Below, piece by piece: positions 1 to 6,159 of a DNA stretch of 8,976 nt (within the stretch, counting starts at the first letter, position 1; every line of letters starts with the position of its first letter). Source of the stretch: an uncultured Bacillota bacterium (lineage in GTDB: Bacteria; Bacillota; Clostridia; Christensenellales; UBA1242); assembly GCA_949282835.1 (NCBI GenBank), contig CASDQU010000026.1, positions 1 through 8,976 of the forward strand, read 5' to 3'. A program made the translations under genes and the position numbers. Under the pieces are notes generated by a model, which saw only the letters and a list, made by a program, of their open reading frames with translations, did not search any database and was not told the DNA's origin.

Positions 1-998
1 TTTTTCTTTGCAAATTCAAGAGCTATATTTTTTGCCCCTTCATAATCTATAATCTGTGCGCCCATAGCTCCAGCGCCAGAAATCGTCAGTATATGACCTT
101 CTATTTGCGTCATTTGAATATATAATTCTTCTTCATTGGAATTTTTCACTCTATAATTATATGTATTAAATTTACCGTTGGTCTCACCCTGATAGTCAAT
201 TTTAACTGCATTCTTGTATAACTGTTCAAGTTTGCTAGCTCCCTCTTCTTTACTTATCTTATTTCCCTGCAGCCCTTTTATTTTGCTATTTACAACAGAG
301 TCTGAAAAAGGTCCATCATAAATCATGGTAGGATATTCAATATCATTATTTTTCAAAGAAGATATAGCTCTTGAAAAGGCGTTTGACTCTGTGTCAAGTT
401 CTAAAGAGGCGTCTAATATCGAATAGTCTTTTCCCATTTTCCTAGCAAATTCATTTAATTGATTTTGCAAATCTTGCACACTTTTATGAACATTACTAAG
501 AGCTGAAATATCTTTCTCGCTAAGCGCCTTGCCATTTGCCAAGCTGTCCGCTAAAGTTGTGGTATAACCTGAAATTTGATTGACCATTTTCACGGTATCT
601 TGAATATCATTTTGACTAAGCGGCAACGATGCTATAGCTATCTCTGCCTCGCTTGCATTTTGCGATGCTTCCAAGAGCGTTTTGCGCTGATATGTACTGC
701 CATTTGCCGATATCGTTTTTGAAAGCTTGTTTTCTAAGTTGTTTACACTATCAATTAGGCTATAAAAATTGCTTTGATAGACATTTTCAAGTTTGTTATG
801 ATAGTCTATAGCTTTGCTATCTGCAATTCCAAAACCTATACCTAACGCTGTAGTTGACAAAGCCAAAATCCCTGTAGTAATTGAAAGCGCTGTTATTATT
901 TTATTTTTCTTTTTGATTTTTTTGTTTTGATTTTCATTCTCCTGCCTATTTGAGGCAAGTTGCGAAGATTTAGTGTCCAAAATGTCGTTATTTTTCAT
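1..998 (-). CDS. ypeB: Germination protein YpeB, C-terminus cut off by window edge
   Basis: YpeB is needed for assembly and stability of the cortex lytic enzyme SleB in the spore. Reading minus from ATG at 998 gives 332 uninterrupted residues before the window edge; the family is about 450 long, so roughly the last quarter is missing. Visible parts are a short Lys/Asn/Gln-rich cytoplasmic head (1-32), one hydrophobic membrane anchor (about 33-58), a long helical region containing an IASLPLS segment typical of YpeB, and, from about residue 285, the start of the PepSY-type repeats (GHILTISGAGAMG, then an acidic/alanine helix). The start is fixed by a strong AAAGGAGG site 7-8 bases upstream that overlaps the sleB stop codon. 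It lies directly after sleB, the conserved sleB-ypeB order. The N-terminal basic head is longer than in Bacillus YpeB. Identity is secure from similarity to remembered YpeB plus context. Confidence 0.93.
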   Translation of the reverse strand, partial: MKNNDILDTKSSQLASNRQENENQNKKIKKKNKIITALSITTGILALSTTALGIGFGIADSKAIDYHNKLENVYQSNFYSLIDSVNNLENKLSKTISANGSTYQRKTLLEASQNASEAEIAIASLPLSQNDIQDTVKMVNQISGYTTTLADSLANGKALSEKDISALSNVHKSVQDLQNQLNEFARKMGKDYSILDASLELDTESNAFSRAISSLKNNDIEYPTMIYDGPFSDSVVNSKIKGLQGNKISKEEGASKLEQLYKNAVKIDYQGETNGKFNTYNYRVKNSNEEELYIQMTQIEGHILTISGAGAMGAQIIDYEGAKNIALEFAKK

Positions 999-1010
999 CT
1001 CTTACCTCCT

Positions 1011-1712
1011 TTAAACTGCAAACACATGATTGCCTATTGTGACCGTTGTTTGTCTTGACCAAATCCACGAACTGGTAGCGGTAGCTGGATTATAATAATA
1101 AATAGCGCCATATGTAGGGTCCCAACCATTAAGTGCGTCTTGCGCCGCTTTATATGCTGTGCTATTTGGAGTAAGATTGATTTGTCCATCATTGACAGCA
1201 GTGAAAGCATAAGGCTGATAAATGACGCCTGCTATGGTATTTGGAAAAGAAGGACTTTCCACCCTATTTAAAACAACTGCCGCAATGGCAACTTGTCCCA
1301 CATAGGACTCGCCACGCGCTTCGGCATAGACACATCTTGCAAGTAAATTCAAATCACTAGAAGATAAGCTTGAACTTGACGATGAGCCTGATGACAATGT
1401 CATTCCAAGTGCAGCAGCCGTCTTTGGCCCAACAATACCATCTACAGCAAGCCCATTCTTTCTTTGAAAATATCTAACCGCTTCTCTAGTAAGCGACCCA
1501 TAAATACCATCTACATTGCCAGTATAATATCCCCATCTTTTTAACTTAGTTTGTATTGTCCTATTTTCTGCAGTTGTAGTTGCCGCATCAGAAGAAATTT
1601 CCTCCTGCCTGTCGATTTTTTGAGCGCTATTATCACCGAAAACAAAGACGGCAGTTATCGCAAAGGCAAAGACAAAAACAAAAGAGACTATACTTAAAAG
1701 TGCTTTTTTCAT
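1011..1712 (-). CDS. sleB: Spore cortex-lytic enzyme SleB
   Basis: SleB is a lytic transglycosylase that cleaves muramic-delta-lactam-containing cortex peptidoglycan during germination. The 233 residues divide into a hydrophobic signal segment (about 4-26), a peptidoglycan-binding type 1 domain (about 52-104, with the DGIYGSLTREAVRYFQ and DGIVGPKTAAALG halves), a Ser-rich linker (107-119) and a Hydrolase_2 catalytic domain (about 121-233). In the catalytic domain the YAEARGE motif supplies the expected catalytic Glu131. The protein is shorter than Bacillus subtilis SleB (about 305) but has both domains. The start ATG at 1712 has TAGGAGG just upstream; its first three bases are the stop codon of spoIIR. 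The stop lies inside the ribosome binding site of ypeB, so translation of spoIIR, sleB and ypeB is probably coupled. A paralogous CwlJ is less likely because CwlJ lacks the binding domain and is not paired with ypeB. Confidence 0.95.
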   Translation of the reverse strand: MKKALLSIVSFVFVFAFAITAVFVFGDNSAQKIDRQEEISSDAATTTAENRTIQTKLKRWGYYTGNVDGIYGSLTREAVRYFQRKNGLAVDGIVGPKTAAALGMTLSSGSSSSSSLSSSDLNLLARCVYAEARGESYVGQVAIAAVVLNRVESPSFPNTIAGVIYQPYAFTAVNDGQINLTPNSTAYKAAQDALNGWDPTYGAIYYYNPATATSSWIWSRQTTVTIGNHVFAV

Positions 1713-1720
1713 TTTCCCTC

Positions 1721-2242
1721 CTATAATACACTTTTAATTATGTCCCAAATGCGCGAAATATATACAATATTGTCACTATTTTGCGTTTTTGTAAAACAAA
1801 AAGCTGGAAAAACTATACACCACCAGTTGTCGCCCTCGCCACTGCCAAGCTCTAAAATTAATGCGTCATAATTTCCTTCTTCAAGAGTGATAGATTGATA
1901 ACTGCGCGAAGGGAAATATTCATTTGCAATCTTAGCCTTGGATTTATATGAAAAGCCTTCTTTTTCTAATACCTCATTTGCCACACTTTCAATCATTGCA
2001 AAATTATTTGAAATAACTGTTTTAGCCTCATCAAAACTTTCAATTTCACTGACAAGTGGCAAAAGCGCCTCCACTATCTCGTCTTTGACCTTGTATTTTA
2101 CATTTTGGTCTTCAATAGAGTTTGAGTTTGCTCTGATATGTATTCTTAAATATTCCACTTCGCCCTCCCCTCCTGCAAGCGGGGTAAAAATAAAAATTAG
2201 AGCTATTGCGATTATAGATATTGCAACAATCAAATATTTCAT
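1721..2242 (-). CDS. spoIIR: Stage II sporulation protein R (SpoIIR)
   Basis: SpoIIR is made in the forespore, secreted into the intermembrane space, and triggers the protease SpoIIGA to process pro-sigma-E in the mother cell. I chose ATG at 2242 (173 residues), because AAAGAGGTG sits just upstream of it. An in-frame ATG at 2272 would add ten residues that contain this ribosome binding site and has no site of its own. The protein has an N-terminal hydrophobic export segment (3-21), the family signature RIHIRANSNSIEDQ (33-46), EYFPSRSY (108-115) and the C-terminal block NWWCIVFPAFCF (139-150). It lacks a long C-terminal extension. It is first of a three-gene unit with sleB and ypeB, only 8 bases before sleB. 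A sigma-F-like promoter candidate precedes it. Joining spoIIR to sleB-ypeB places an early engulfment-stage signal in one transcript with germination-stage proteins. Confidence 0.95.
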   Translation of the reverse strand: MKYLIVAISIIAIALIFIFTPLAGGEGEVEYLRIHIRANSNSIEDQNVKYKVKDEIVEALLPLVSEIESFDEAKTVISNNFAMIESVANEVLEKEGFSYKSKAKIANEYFPSRSYQSITLEEGNYDALILELGSGEGDNWWCIVFPAFCFTKTQNSDNIVYISRIWDIIKSVL

Positions 2243-2257
2243 AACACCTCTTTCCTG

Positions 2258-2287
2258 TATAATTGCCAACAAAATATTATCAAATAC
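2258..2287 (-). promoter_or_regulatory. Candidate sigma-F promoter of spoIIR
   Basis: On the minus strand GTATT (2287-2283) is followed after exactly 15 bases by GGCAATTATA (2267-2258). The sigma-F pattern as I remember it is GYATA, about 15 bases, GGNNANANT; this has one mismatch in each element. SpoIIR in Bacillus subtilis is a sigma-F target, which fits. The predicted start near 2251 leaves only about 9 bases of leader, just covering the ribosome binding site, which is a reason for caution. The leader would also exclude the upstream ATG at 2272. Confidence 0.35.
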
Positions 2288-2290
2288 ATA

Positions 2291-2320
2291 AAAAAATAGG
2301 CTAAAAATTGCCTATTTTTG
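2291..2320 (-). terminator. Bidirectional-looking intrinsic terminator after sipL-like gene
   Basis: A perfect 10-bp stem (2292-2301 AAAAATAGGC with 2310-2319 GCCTATTTTT) encloses an 8-base loop, four bases beyond the sipL-like stop codon. Reading minus, the stem ends in a run of seven T. Reading plus, it also runs into a T-rich tract. It separates the sipL-like gene from the spoIIR unit, so spoIIR should need its own promoter. Confidence 0.8.
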
Positions 2321-2323
2321 TTT

Positions 2324-3835
2324 TTATTTGACTTTTTGGTAGAAAAGTATTAGCGTGCTATCTTCTGTTAACGGAAAGGCGATATCAGAATTTTGGTCTA
2401 AAATTTGTTGCTCTTTAACCTTTGCCTTCTTTGCAATATCCCACAGCTCATCTCCTGCTTTTGCAAAAACCACTTCCATAGCATAATCTTTTTCGGGATA
2501 TTCGTCAGCAAGGCTTGCCTCGCTTATTATTCCACAAATGGCATCGCTGCAGTAATTGATAGATATCTTTATCTTGGCATCATAGAATAACTCTCTTCCC
2601 TTTTTTACCGCAACATCACTATCATAAATAACCGCACTGGCAAAAATTTCGCGTTCTTCACCTTCAAACTTATCATTGACTGTAAAAGGTATTTCAAGTT
2701 CTACACTATTAATTGAATTTGTCTCGTCATTTAGATAGACAATATATGTCTTGGCTATTCCCTCAATATATATTTTGTCCTCTTTTATATACTTGTTGGT
2801 AATATTGACATCACTTCCTGCGCTAAAGAGAATTTTATCAACCCTTGGCTTGTCGTCCTCAAGCACCATATTCCCTTCAATCTTTCCTTCTATGGTATCC
2901 ATTTTGCAAACATTGGTCATGCTAAAAGATTGAGTGGTGACACTAAGGTCACATCTAGTGCTATATAGGTCTTGTATAACTTCAATTTTTTCTTCATTAT
3001 ATGCACATGCCCTTAACTCGATGGAAGTTGTGACAATTATTTTGCTATCTTTTTCATCTTGAACAATCTCGCTCTCAATCATGTTGGCTTTCACATAAGC
3101 ATAACCTTCGACTAAGCTATCTTTAGAAACGCCATCTAGTTCAAGTTCTTCTTTAAAGCTTTCATAAATATATCCACTTTCAAATTTTTCATCTTCGCTA
3201 AGATAGAGTACTCTGCTTACCACCTCACCGCTAATCGTGACAAAGTTTACTCCACTTTCAACCGACTTAACATAGGGCTTGCTTTCAACAAGAAGAATTT
3301 TAACAATTTTTCCGCGACTATTTATCTCACTTTTTATCTCCCGCTTGCCACTTGCGCAACCTAAAAATTTTATAATGCTCATCTCTTCATTTTTGCAGCA
3401 TATATCTTCATCATTACTTCTTATTGAGCTGATTTCACTGCTTGAAACAACAAAGCCTGATTGCTCTACAATGGCACTGAGCCTTATAACATCTCCTGAT
3501 ATACTATCAATGTTATAATCTACAATATTCAAATTGATAAGAGCGCTTTGCCCGTTGCCAATCTCTTCGCCTTCAAATTTTGAGGACAACGGACAGCTTG
3601 AACAAACAGTATTTATCTGGCCATCATTACTCAAGAAAATGATTTTACTATCTATATATCCGCTATAATTGATTACGCCATTTAAAGCCTCATAACTTTC
3701 TACACATCCCTCAAGACTTACAGATAGAATTTTTTCAACATTGCTTCCTGTAGAAATGCTACATTCTACATTAAATTCGCTCTTAGCAAGCGATACCTTT
3801 TTCGCAACATAAAAATTATTTGATTCAAATGCCAT
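2324..3835 (-). CDS. sipL: SipL-type spore coat morphogenetic protein (SPOCS/DUF3794 + LysM)
   Basis: The 503 residues carry beta-rich SPOCS (DUF3794-type) segments over most of the length (about 10-120, then repeated stretches to about 445) and a C-terminal LysM domain (about 454-499: AKAGDELWDIAKKAKV, then ILDQNSDIAFPL). This size and order match SipL, the clostridial partner of the ATPase SpoIVA that anchors the coat basement layer to the forespore surface; it is the functional counterpart of Bacillus SpoVID. The protein is acidic, has no signal peptide or membrane segment, and should act in the mother-cell cytoplasm. The start ATG at 3835 has GGAGGG upstream. It is divergent from veg, a neighbour pairing I recall from other Clostridia, and is closed by a strong terminator. 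Other SPOCS+LysM coat proteins exist, so the exact name is an inference; the domain call is firmer. Confidence 0.85.
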   Translation of the reverse strand: MAFESNNFYVAKKVSLAKSEFNVECSISTGSNVEKILSVSLEGCVESYEALNGVINYSGYIDSKIIFLSNDGQINTVCSSCPLSSKFEGEEIGNGQSALINLNIVDYNIDSISGDVIRLSAIVEQSGFVVSSSEISSIRSNDEDICCKNEEMSIIKFLGCASGKREIKSEINSRGKIVKILLVESKPYVKSVESGVNFVTISGEVVSRVLYLSEDEKFESGYIYESFKEELELDGVSKDSLVEGYAYVKANMIESEIVQDEKDSKIIVTTSIELRACAYNEEKIEVIQDLYSTRCDLSVTTQSFSMTNVCKMDTIEGKIEGNMVLEDDKPRVDKILFSAGSDVNITNKYIKEDKIYIEGIAKTYIVYLNDETNSINSVELEIPFTVNDKFEGEEREIFASAVIYDSDVAVKKGRELFYDAKIKISINYCSDAICGIISEASLADEYPEKDYAMEVVFAKAGDELWDIAKKAKVKEQQILDQNSDIAFPLTEDSTLILFYQKVK

Positions 3836-3952
3836 ATACCCTCCACATTTACGAGATATACTTACGCAGTTATCAACTAAAATATGACAAAAAATGTTTA
3901 TTTTTTAAAAAAATGGCAATAAAGAATGTAGTTTTTATATAAGGAGTTGAAT
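3836..3952. promoter_or_regulatory. Divergent intergenic region between sipL-like gene and veg
   Basis: Both genes must start transcription here, back to back. I see AT-rich DNA with ATTTTTTAAAAAAAT at 3900-3914 and an AAGGAG ribosome binding site for veg at 3941-3946. On the minus strand TCATATT (3887-3881) fits a sigma-E -35 element, but the -10 position 14 bases on (CGTAAGTA) fits poorly. On the plus strand ATGACA (3884-3889) resembles a -35 without a convincing -10. I therefore mark the region, not particular promoters. Confidence 0.4.
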
Positions 3953-4183
3953 ATGAGAAAAATAAATTGCAATGTTGACGAAGTTAAAGCTAAAATCCTG
4001 TCGCTAAAGGGACGAGAAGTTGAAATGAATATTAATCGTGGCAGAAAGAAATTTGACACCATCAATGGTACTATTAAAGATGTCTATCCTAGTGTCTTTA
4101 CTGTGCTTGTCAAAGATGCAAATTCTCCCATTCAAACTTTCTCCTATTATGATGTATTATGCGGCAAAGTAACCTTCCTTTAA
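3953..4183 (+). CDS. veg: Veg family protein
   Basis: This small basic protein (76 residues from ATG at 3953) matches the Veg family. The pattern is an N-terminal helix with LKGREVEMNINRGRKK (about 18-33), then a GTIKDVYPSVFTVLV core in which YPSVF is the family hallmark, and a closing FSYYDVLCGKV strand. Bacillus subtilis Veg is 86 residues and very strongly expressed; it has been linked to biofilm formation and spore outgrowth, but its molecular action is not settled. An in-frame TTG at 3947 directly abuts the AAGGAG site and cannot be the start; the ATG six bases beyond that site can. It is the only plus-strand gene in the window, diverges from the sipL-like gene and ends shortly before a weak terminator. 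A Cys replaces the usual residue after DVL, with no evident consequence. Confidence 0.92.
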   Translation: MRKINCNVDEVKAKILSLKGREVEMNINRGRKKFDTINGTIKDVYPSVFTVLVKDANSPIQTFSYYDVLCGKVTFL

Positions 4184-4191
4184 AATGAATA

Positions 4192-4237
4192 AAAAACGCG
4201 CCCTCTTGCTAGCTGGCTTAGGACGCTTTTATATTTC
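4192..4237 (+). terminator. Probable intrinsic terminator of veg
   Basis: Eight bases after the veg stop codon, AAAA-c-GCGCCC (4193-4203) can pair with GGACGCTTTT (4221-4230), with one mismatch and a bulged C. An inner CTAG/TTAG pairing closes a CTGGC loop, and the 3' side ends in TTTTATATTT. The stem is imperfect, so read-through into the repeat region beyond is plausible. Confidence 0.5.
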
Positions 4238-4262
4238 CCCAATATTCTCATTCAAAAATTAA

Positions 4263-4398
4263 TCTATATTATCGGAAGCCGAACTTGCTCGCAAGGGTGA
4301 GGCTGATGGTCATACATACTATGATGGTGTGCAATTTATTGCACATTTTGCGTTAGCAAAATTAAAATTTAACTTGCTTAAATTTTAATATCATATAG
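4263..4398 (+). repeat. Structured tandem element, copy 1 (136 bp)
   Basis: First of two adjacent copies with no coding gene. Read on the plus strand it can form a 5' arm at 4268-4310 (ATTATC with GATGGT, then AGCC/GGCT, then CTTG-CTCG-CAAG), an unpaired CATACATA linker, and a four-way junction. The closing stem is CTATGAT (4319-4325) with ATC-AT-ATAG (4390-4398, two-base bulge). Inside it three hairpins abut without spacers: TGTGCAA-TTTA-TTGCACA (4328-4345), TTTTGC-GTTA-GCAAAA (4346-4361) and an 11-bp AT stem around CTTGC (4362-4388). U-G pairs at 4269/4309 and 4270/4308 exist only in a plus-strand RNA, so I favour that strand. I do not recognise the family; an interspersed repeat or small RNA are both possible. 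Confidence 0.85.
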
Positions 4399-4533
4399 TC
4401 TATATTATCGGAAGCCGAACTTGCTTGCAAGAGTGAGGCTGATGGTTATACATACTATGTGATAACACAATTTATTGTGTTTTTGCGTTAGCAAAATTAA
4501 AATTTAACTTGTTTAAATTTTAACATCACATAG
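4399..4533 (+). repeat. Structured tandem element, copy 2 (135 bp)
   Basis: Second copy, starting at the base after copy 1. The 5' arm is at 4404-4446 (tetraloop CTTG instead of CTCG). The closing stem is a perfect 9 bp, CTATGTGAT (4455-4463) with ATCACATAG (4525-4533). It encloses AACACAA-TTTA-TTGTGTT (4464-4481), TTTGC-GTTA-GCAAA (4482-4495) and the 11-bp AT stem around CTTGT (4497-4523). Differences from copy 1 fall in loops, bulges and junctions, or come as matched pairs within stems. The bases after it (TAGTTATATATTG) faintly resemble the start of another copy but do not continue. Confidence 0.85.
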
Positions 4534-4563
4534 TTATATATTGCAATCATCTAGAATTGTCAC

Positions 4564-4589
4564 AGTTTGAGGAGCAAACTATATTTTTT
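4564..4589 (+). terminator. Possible weak plus-strand terminator after the repeats
   Basis: AGTTTG (4564-4569) pairs with CAAACT (4575-4580) around AGGAG, followed by ATATTTTTT. It has only two G-C pairs, so it is weak. Oriented plus, it would end any transcript reading out of veg or the structured repeats just before it meets the convergent rpe gene. No comparable T-tailed hairpin serves rpe on the minus strand here. Confidence 0.3.
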
Positions 4590-5250
4590 AACCTTTCAAT
4601 AAAGAAATCGCTCTTTCTTTATCTTCAGCTTTATATACAAAACTTCCACTGACAATGATATCCGCGCCTTTTTCTATTACATCATTAACATTGTCTAAAT
4701 TTATGCCGCCATCAACTTCTATCTTGTAATTGTATCCATTTTCTTTTCTAAGTTTGTCAAGTGCCTCTATTTTTTCTAGCGCTATTGGCATAAATTTTTG
4801 TCCGCTTAAACCTGGCTCTACGCTCATAACCAAGAATATATCCACATCATGCGCATAAATCTTTATATCCTTAATGGCAGTCTGTGGTTTAAAGGAAAGC
4901 CCTGCTAAAAGTCCTGCTTTTTTAATTTTTGCCATGCACTCCACTATATCTTCCTTATTTTTAAAAGCTTCATAATGCACTGTGATTATATTAGCTCCTG
5001 CTTTGATATACTCATCAATAAACATTTTAGGCTCATGACACATAAGATGCACATCTAGCATAATTAAACTATTTTGATTGATATTTGATACCAAGCCTGC
5101 ATCATAAGTTTTATTTGGCACAAATTTGCCGTCCATTATATCACAATGTAAAAAATCGGCCTTGCCTTGCAAAAACTTGGCTTGCTTTATAATCTCTTCA
5201 TAGTCTTTGATAGGGTCAGTTGAGACACTTACAAAAATATTTTTTTTCAT
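4588..5250 (-). CDS. rpe: Ribulose-phosphate 3-epimerase
   Basis: Interconverts D-ribulose 5-phosphate and D-xylulose 5-phosphate in the pentose phosphate pathway, in the cytosol. At 220 residues it is a complete (beta/alpha)8 barrel of normal length. Metal and catalytic residues are visible as HCDIMDG (His35, Asp37), DVHLM (Asp66, His68) and VDGGI (Asp180); phosphate contacts are expected from the SVEPGLSGQKF loop (143-153) and SGSF near the end. The N-terminal strand reads FVSVSTDP instead of the common APSILSADF, and the phosphate loop has Leu-Ser where Phe-Gly is usual, so the sequence is somewhat divergent. A related sugar-phosphate epimerase (allulose-6-phosphate type) is the alternative, but the place after rsgA is the classic rpe position. 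The start ATG at 5250 has AGAGGT upstream, overlapping the rsgA stop; the genes are 9 bases apart and share a promoter. Confidence 0.93.
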   Translation of the reverse strand: MKKNIFVSVSTDPIKDYEEIIKQAKFLQGKADFLHCDIMDGKFVPNKTYDAGLVSNINQNSLIMLDVHLMCHEPKMFIDEYIKAGANIITVHYEAFKNKEDIVECMAKIKKAGLLAGLSFKPQTAIKDIKIYAHDVDIFLVMSVEPGLSGQKFMPIALEKIEALDKLRKENGYNYKIEVDGGINLDNVNDVIEKGADIIVSGSFVYKAEDKERAISLLKG

Positions 5251-5259
5251 ATAAACCTC

Positions 5260-6099
5260 TTAAAACTTTTTATTTAATTTTAATTCTTGTAAAATTTTTA
5301 GATAGCTATAATATCTCTCGTATGGAATTTTACCAGCATTTACATAGTCTATAACTCCACATGAATCGCCATTTTCATGAAGACAACTTCGATATTTACA
5401 TTTTTCTAAGGCCTCTAAAAAATCAGGATAATAGCTGGCAAGTTCCCTTTCGCTTATAGAGCAAACTCTCCCTAAATCTAGCATGGAAAATCCTGCAGTA
5501 TCAGCAATGTAGCCCTTCTCAAATTTATATAGGTTTACAATCCTAGTTGTTTGCTTGCCACGGTTAATCTTCTTAGATAGTTCTCCTATTTGTGCAAGGC
5601 TATCTTTTTTCAATGAGTTAATAATTGAACTTTTACCAACCGCACTTTGTCCTGCCATCGCACAAATGCCTTCAATATTTTTTTCAAGCGATTTTATATC
5701 GCCTTTTTCAGCAGAGACGATCAGCACGCTATAATATTTTTTATAAATGTCCTCTATCTCTTTTATAAATTCTTTTGAGGCGATATCGCTTTTGTTTATC
5801 ACAATAATTGGCTCAATACCTTTTATTATTGAATAAATTATTATTTTATCTACTAAAATTAAATCGGGCTTAGGAATAGGAGCGATAATTATAAACATTT
5901 TGTCAACATTTGCAAGCGGTGGTCTTATCAGTTTGTTGCGGCGCGGCAAAACTTTAGTGATAGTTTTATCATACTCAACAATGTCACCAACAAAAATGCC
6001 ACTTTCTTTGGTCTTGCCGCTTGGTAAAAGTTGGAGAAGTTTTCCTTCACTTTCCACAGTAAAAAGATTTGCATTTTTTGTTATTATCCTGCCCTGCAT
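5260..6099 (-). CDS. rsgA: Ribosome small subunit-dependent GTPase A
   Basis: RsgA (YloQ/YjeQ) is a circularly permuted GTPase that checks late maturation of the 30S ribosomal subunit. The 279 residues show the expected order: an N-terminal OB fold beginning MQGRIITK (about 1-60); the permuted G domain with G4 first (NKSD, 102-105), the SAEKG G5-like element (129-133), the P-loop GQSAVGKSS (150-158), the TT of switch I (about 184-185) and DTAGF (200-204); then a C-terminal zinc module with Cys234, Cys239, His241 and Cys247. The P-loop has Ala where Gly is common (GxSGVGKS); the Lys and Ser that bind nucleotide are kept. The start at ATG 6099 is supported by AAAAGGAG, with a short 3-base spacer. 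It is transcribed with rpe from a promoter in the gap after rlmN. The PASTA kinase and phosphatase genes that usually precede it are absent here. Confidence 0.96.
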   Translation of the reverse strand: MQGRIITKNANLFTVESEGKLLQLLPSGKTKESGIFVGDIVEYDKTITKVLPRRNKLIRPPLANVDKMFIIIAPIPKPDLILVDKIIIYSIIKGIEPIIVINKSDIASKEFIKEIEDIYKKYYSVLIVSAEKGDIKSLEKNIEGICAMAGQSAVGKSSIINSLKKDSLAQIGELSKKINRGKQTTRIVNLYKFEKGYIADTAGFSMLDLGRVCSISERELASYYPDFLEALEKCKYRSCLHENGDSCGVIDYVNAGKIPYERYYSYLKILQELKLNKKF

Positions 6100-6124
6100 A
6101 AGCTCCTTTTTTATTCTTATATAA

Positions 6125-6153
6125 ATTTTAATTTTTTTATCTCAATTAGTCAA
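6125..6153 (-). promoter_or_regulatory. Sigma-A-like promoter for rsgA-rpe
   Basis: In the 60-base gap after rlmN, reading minus, TTGACT (6153-6148) is followed after 17 bases by TAAAAT (6130-6125). Each hexamer matches the sigma-A consensus at five of six positions, with ideal spacing. The leader to the rsgA ATG would be about 20 bases. The gap is AT-rich, so chance matches are easier, but the position at a gene boundary supports it. Confidence 0.5.
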
Positions 6154-6159
6154 ATGCTT

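Larger units (their letters stand above)
4184..4587. other. Convergent gene-free region between veg and rpe
   Basis: About 400 bases with no credible gene. It holds a weak veg terminator, two structured tandem copies that fill 4263-4533, and a weak plus-strand hairpin with T-run before the rpe stop codon. No transposase, inverted terminal repeats with target duplications, or tRNA-like attachment site could be recognised. Confidence 0.8.

Noticed and set aside
2243..2272. Upstream in-frame ATG for spoIIR at 2272
   Set aside because: The ten added residues are encoded by the ribosome binding site region of the downstream ATG, and no ribosome binding site precedes 2272.
1938..2291. 117-codon open frame on the plus strand opposite spoIIR
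   Set aside because: It lies antisense to a clear spoIIR gene, has no ribosome binding site and a low-complexity Ser/Ile-rich product; it is a shadow of the minus-strand codons.
3859..3887. Sigma-E promoter for the sipL-like gene
   Set aside because: The -35 (TCATATT) fits perfectly, but the -10 (CGTAAGTA) matches the CATACANT pattern at only about three positions, so it is not strong enough to list.
4301..4330. CTGATGG in the 5' arm as a hammerhead ribozyme core
   Set aside because: The CTGATGA plus GAAA combination and cleavage-site stem required by hammerheads are absent.
4263..4386. Open reading frame through repeat copy 1 (LSEAELARKGEADGHTYYDG...)
   Set aside because: No start codon with a ribosome binding site, and copy 2 stops in the same frame after a two-base shift. 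The pattern of changes follows RNA pairing, not codons.
4263..4533. CRISPR array
   Set aside because: Only two copies of a 136-base unit with no spacers and no cas genes; the repeats are directly abutting.
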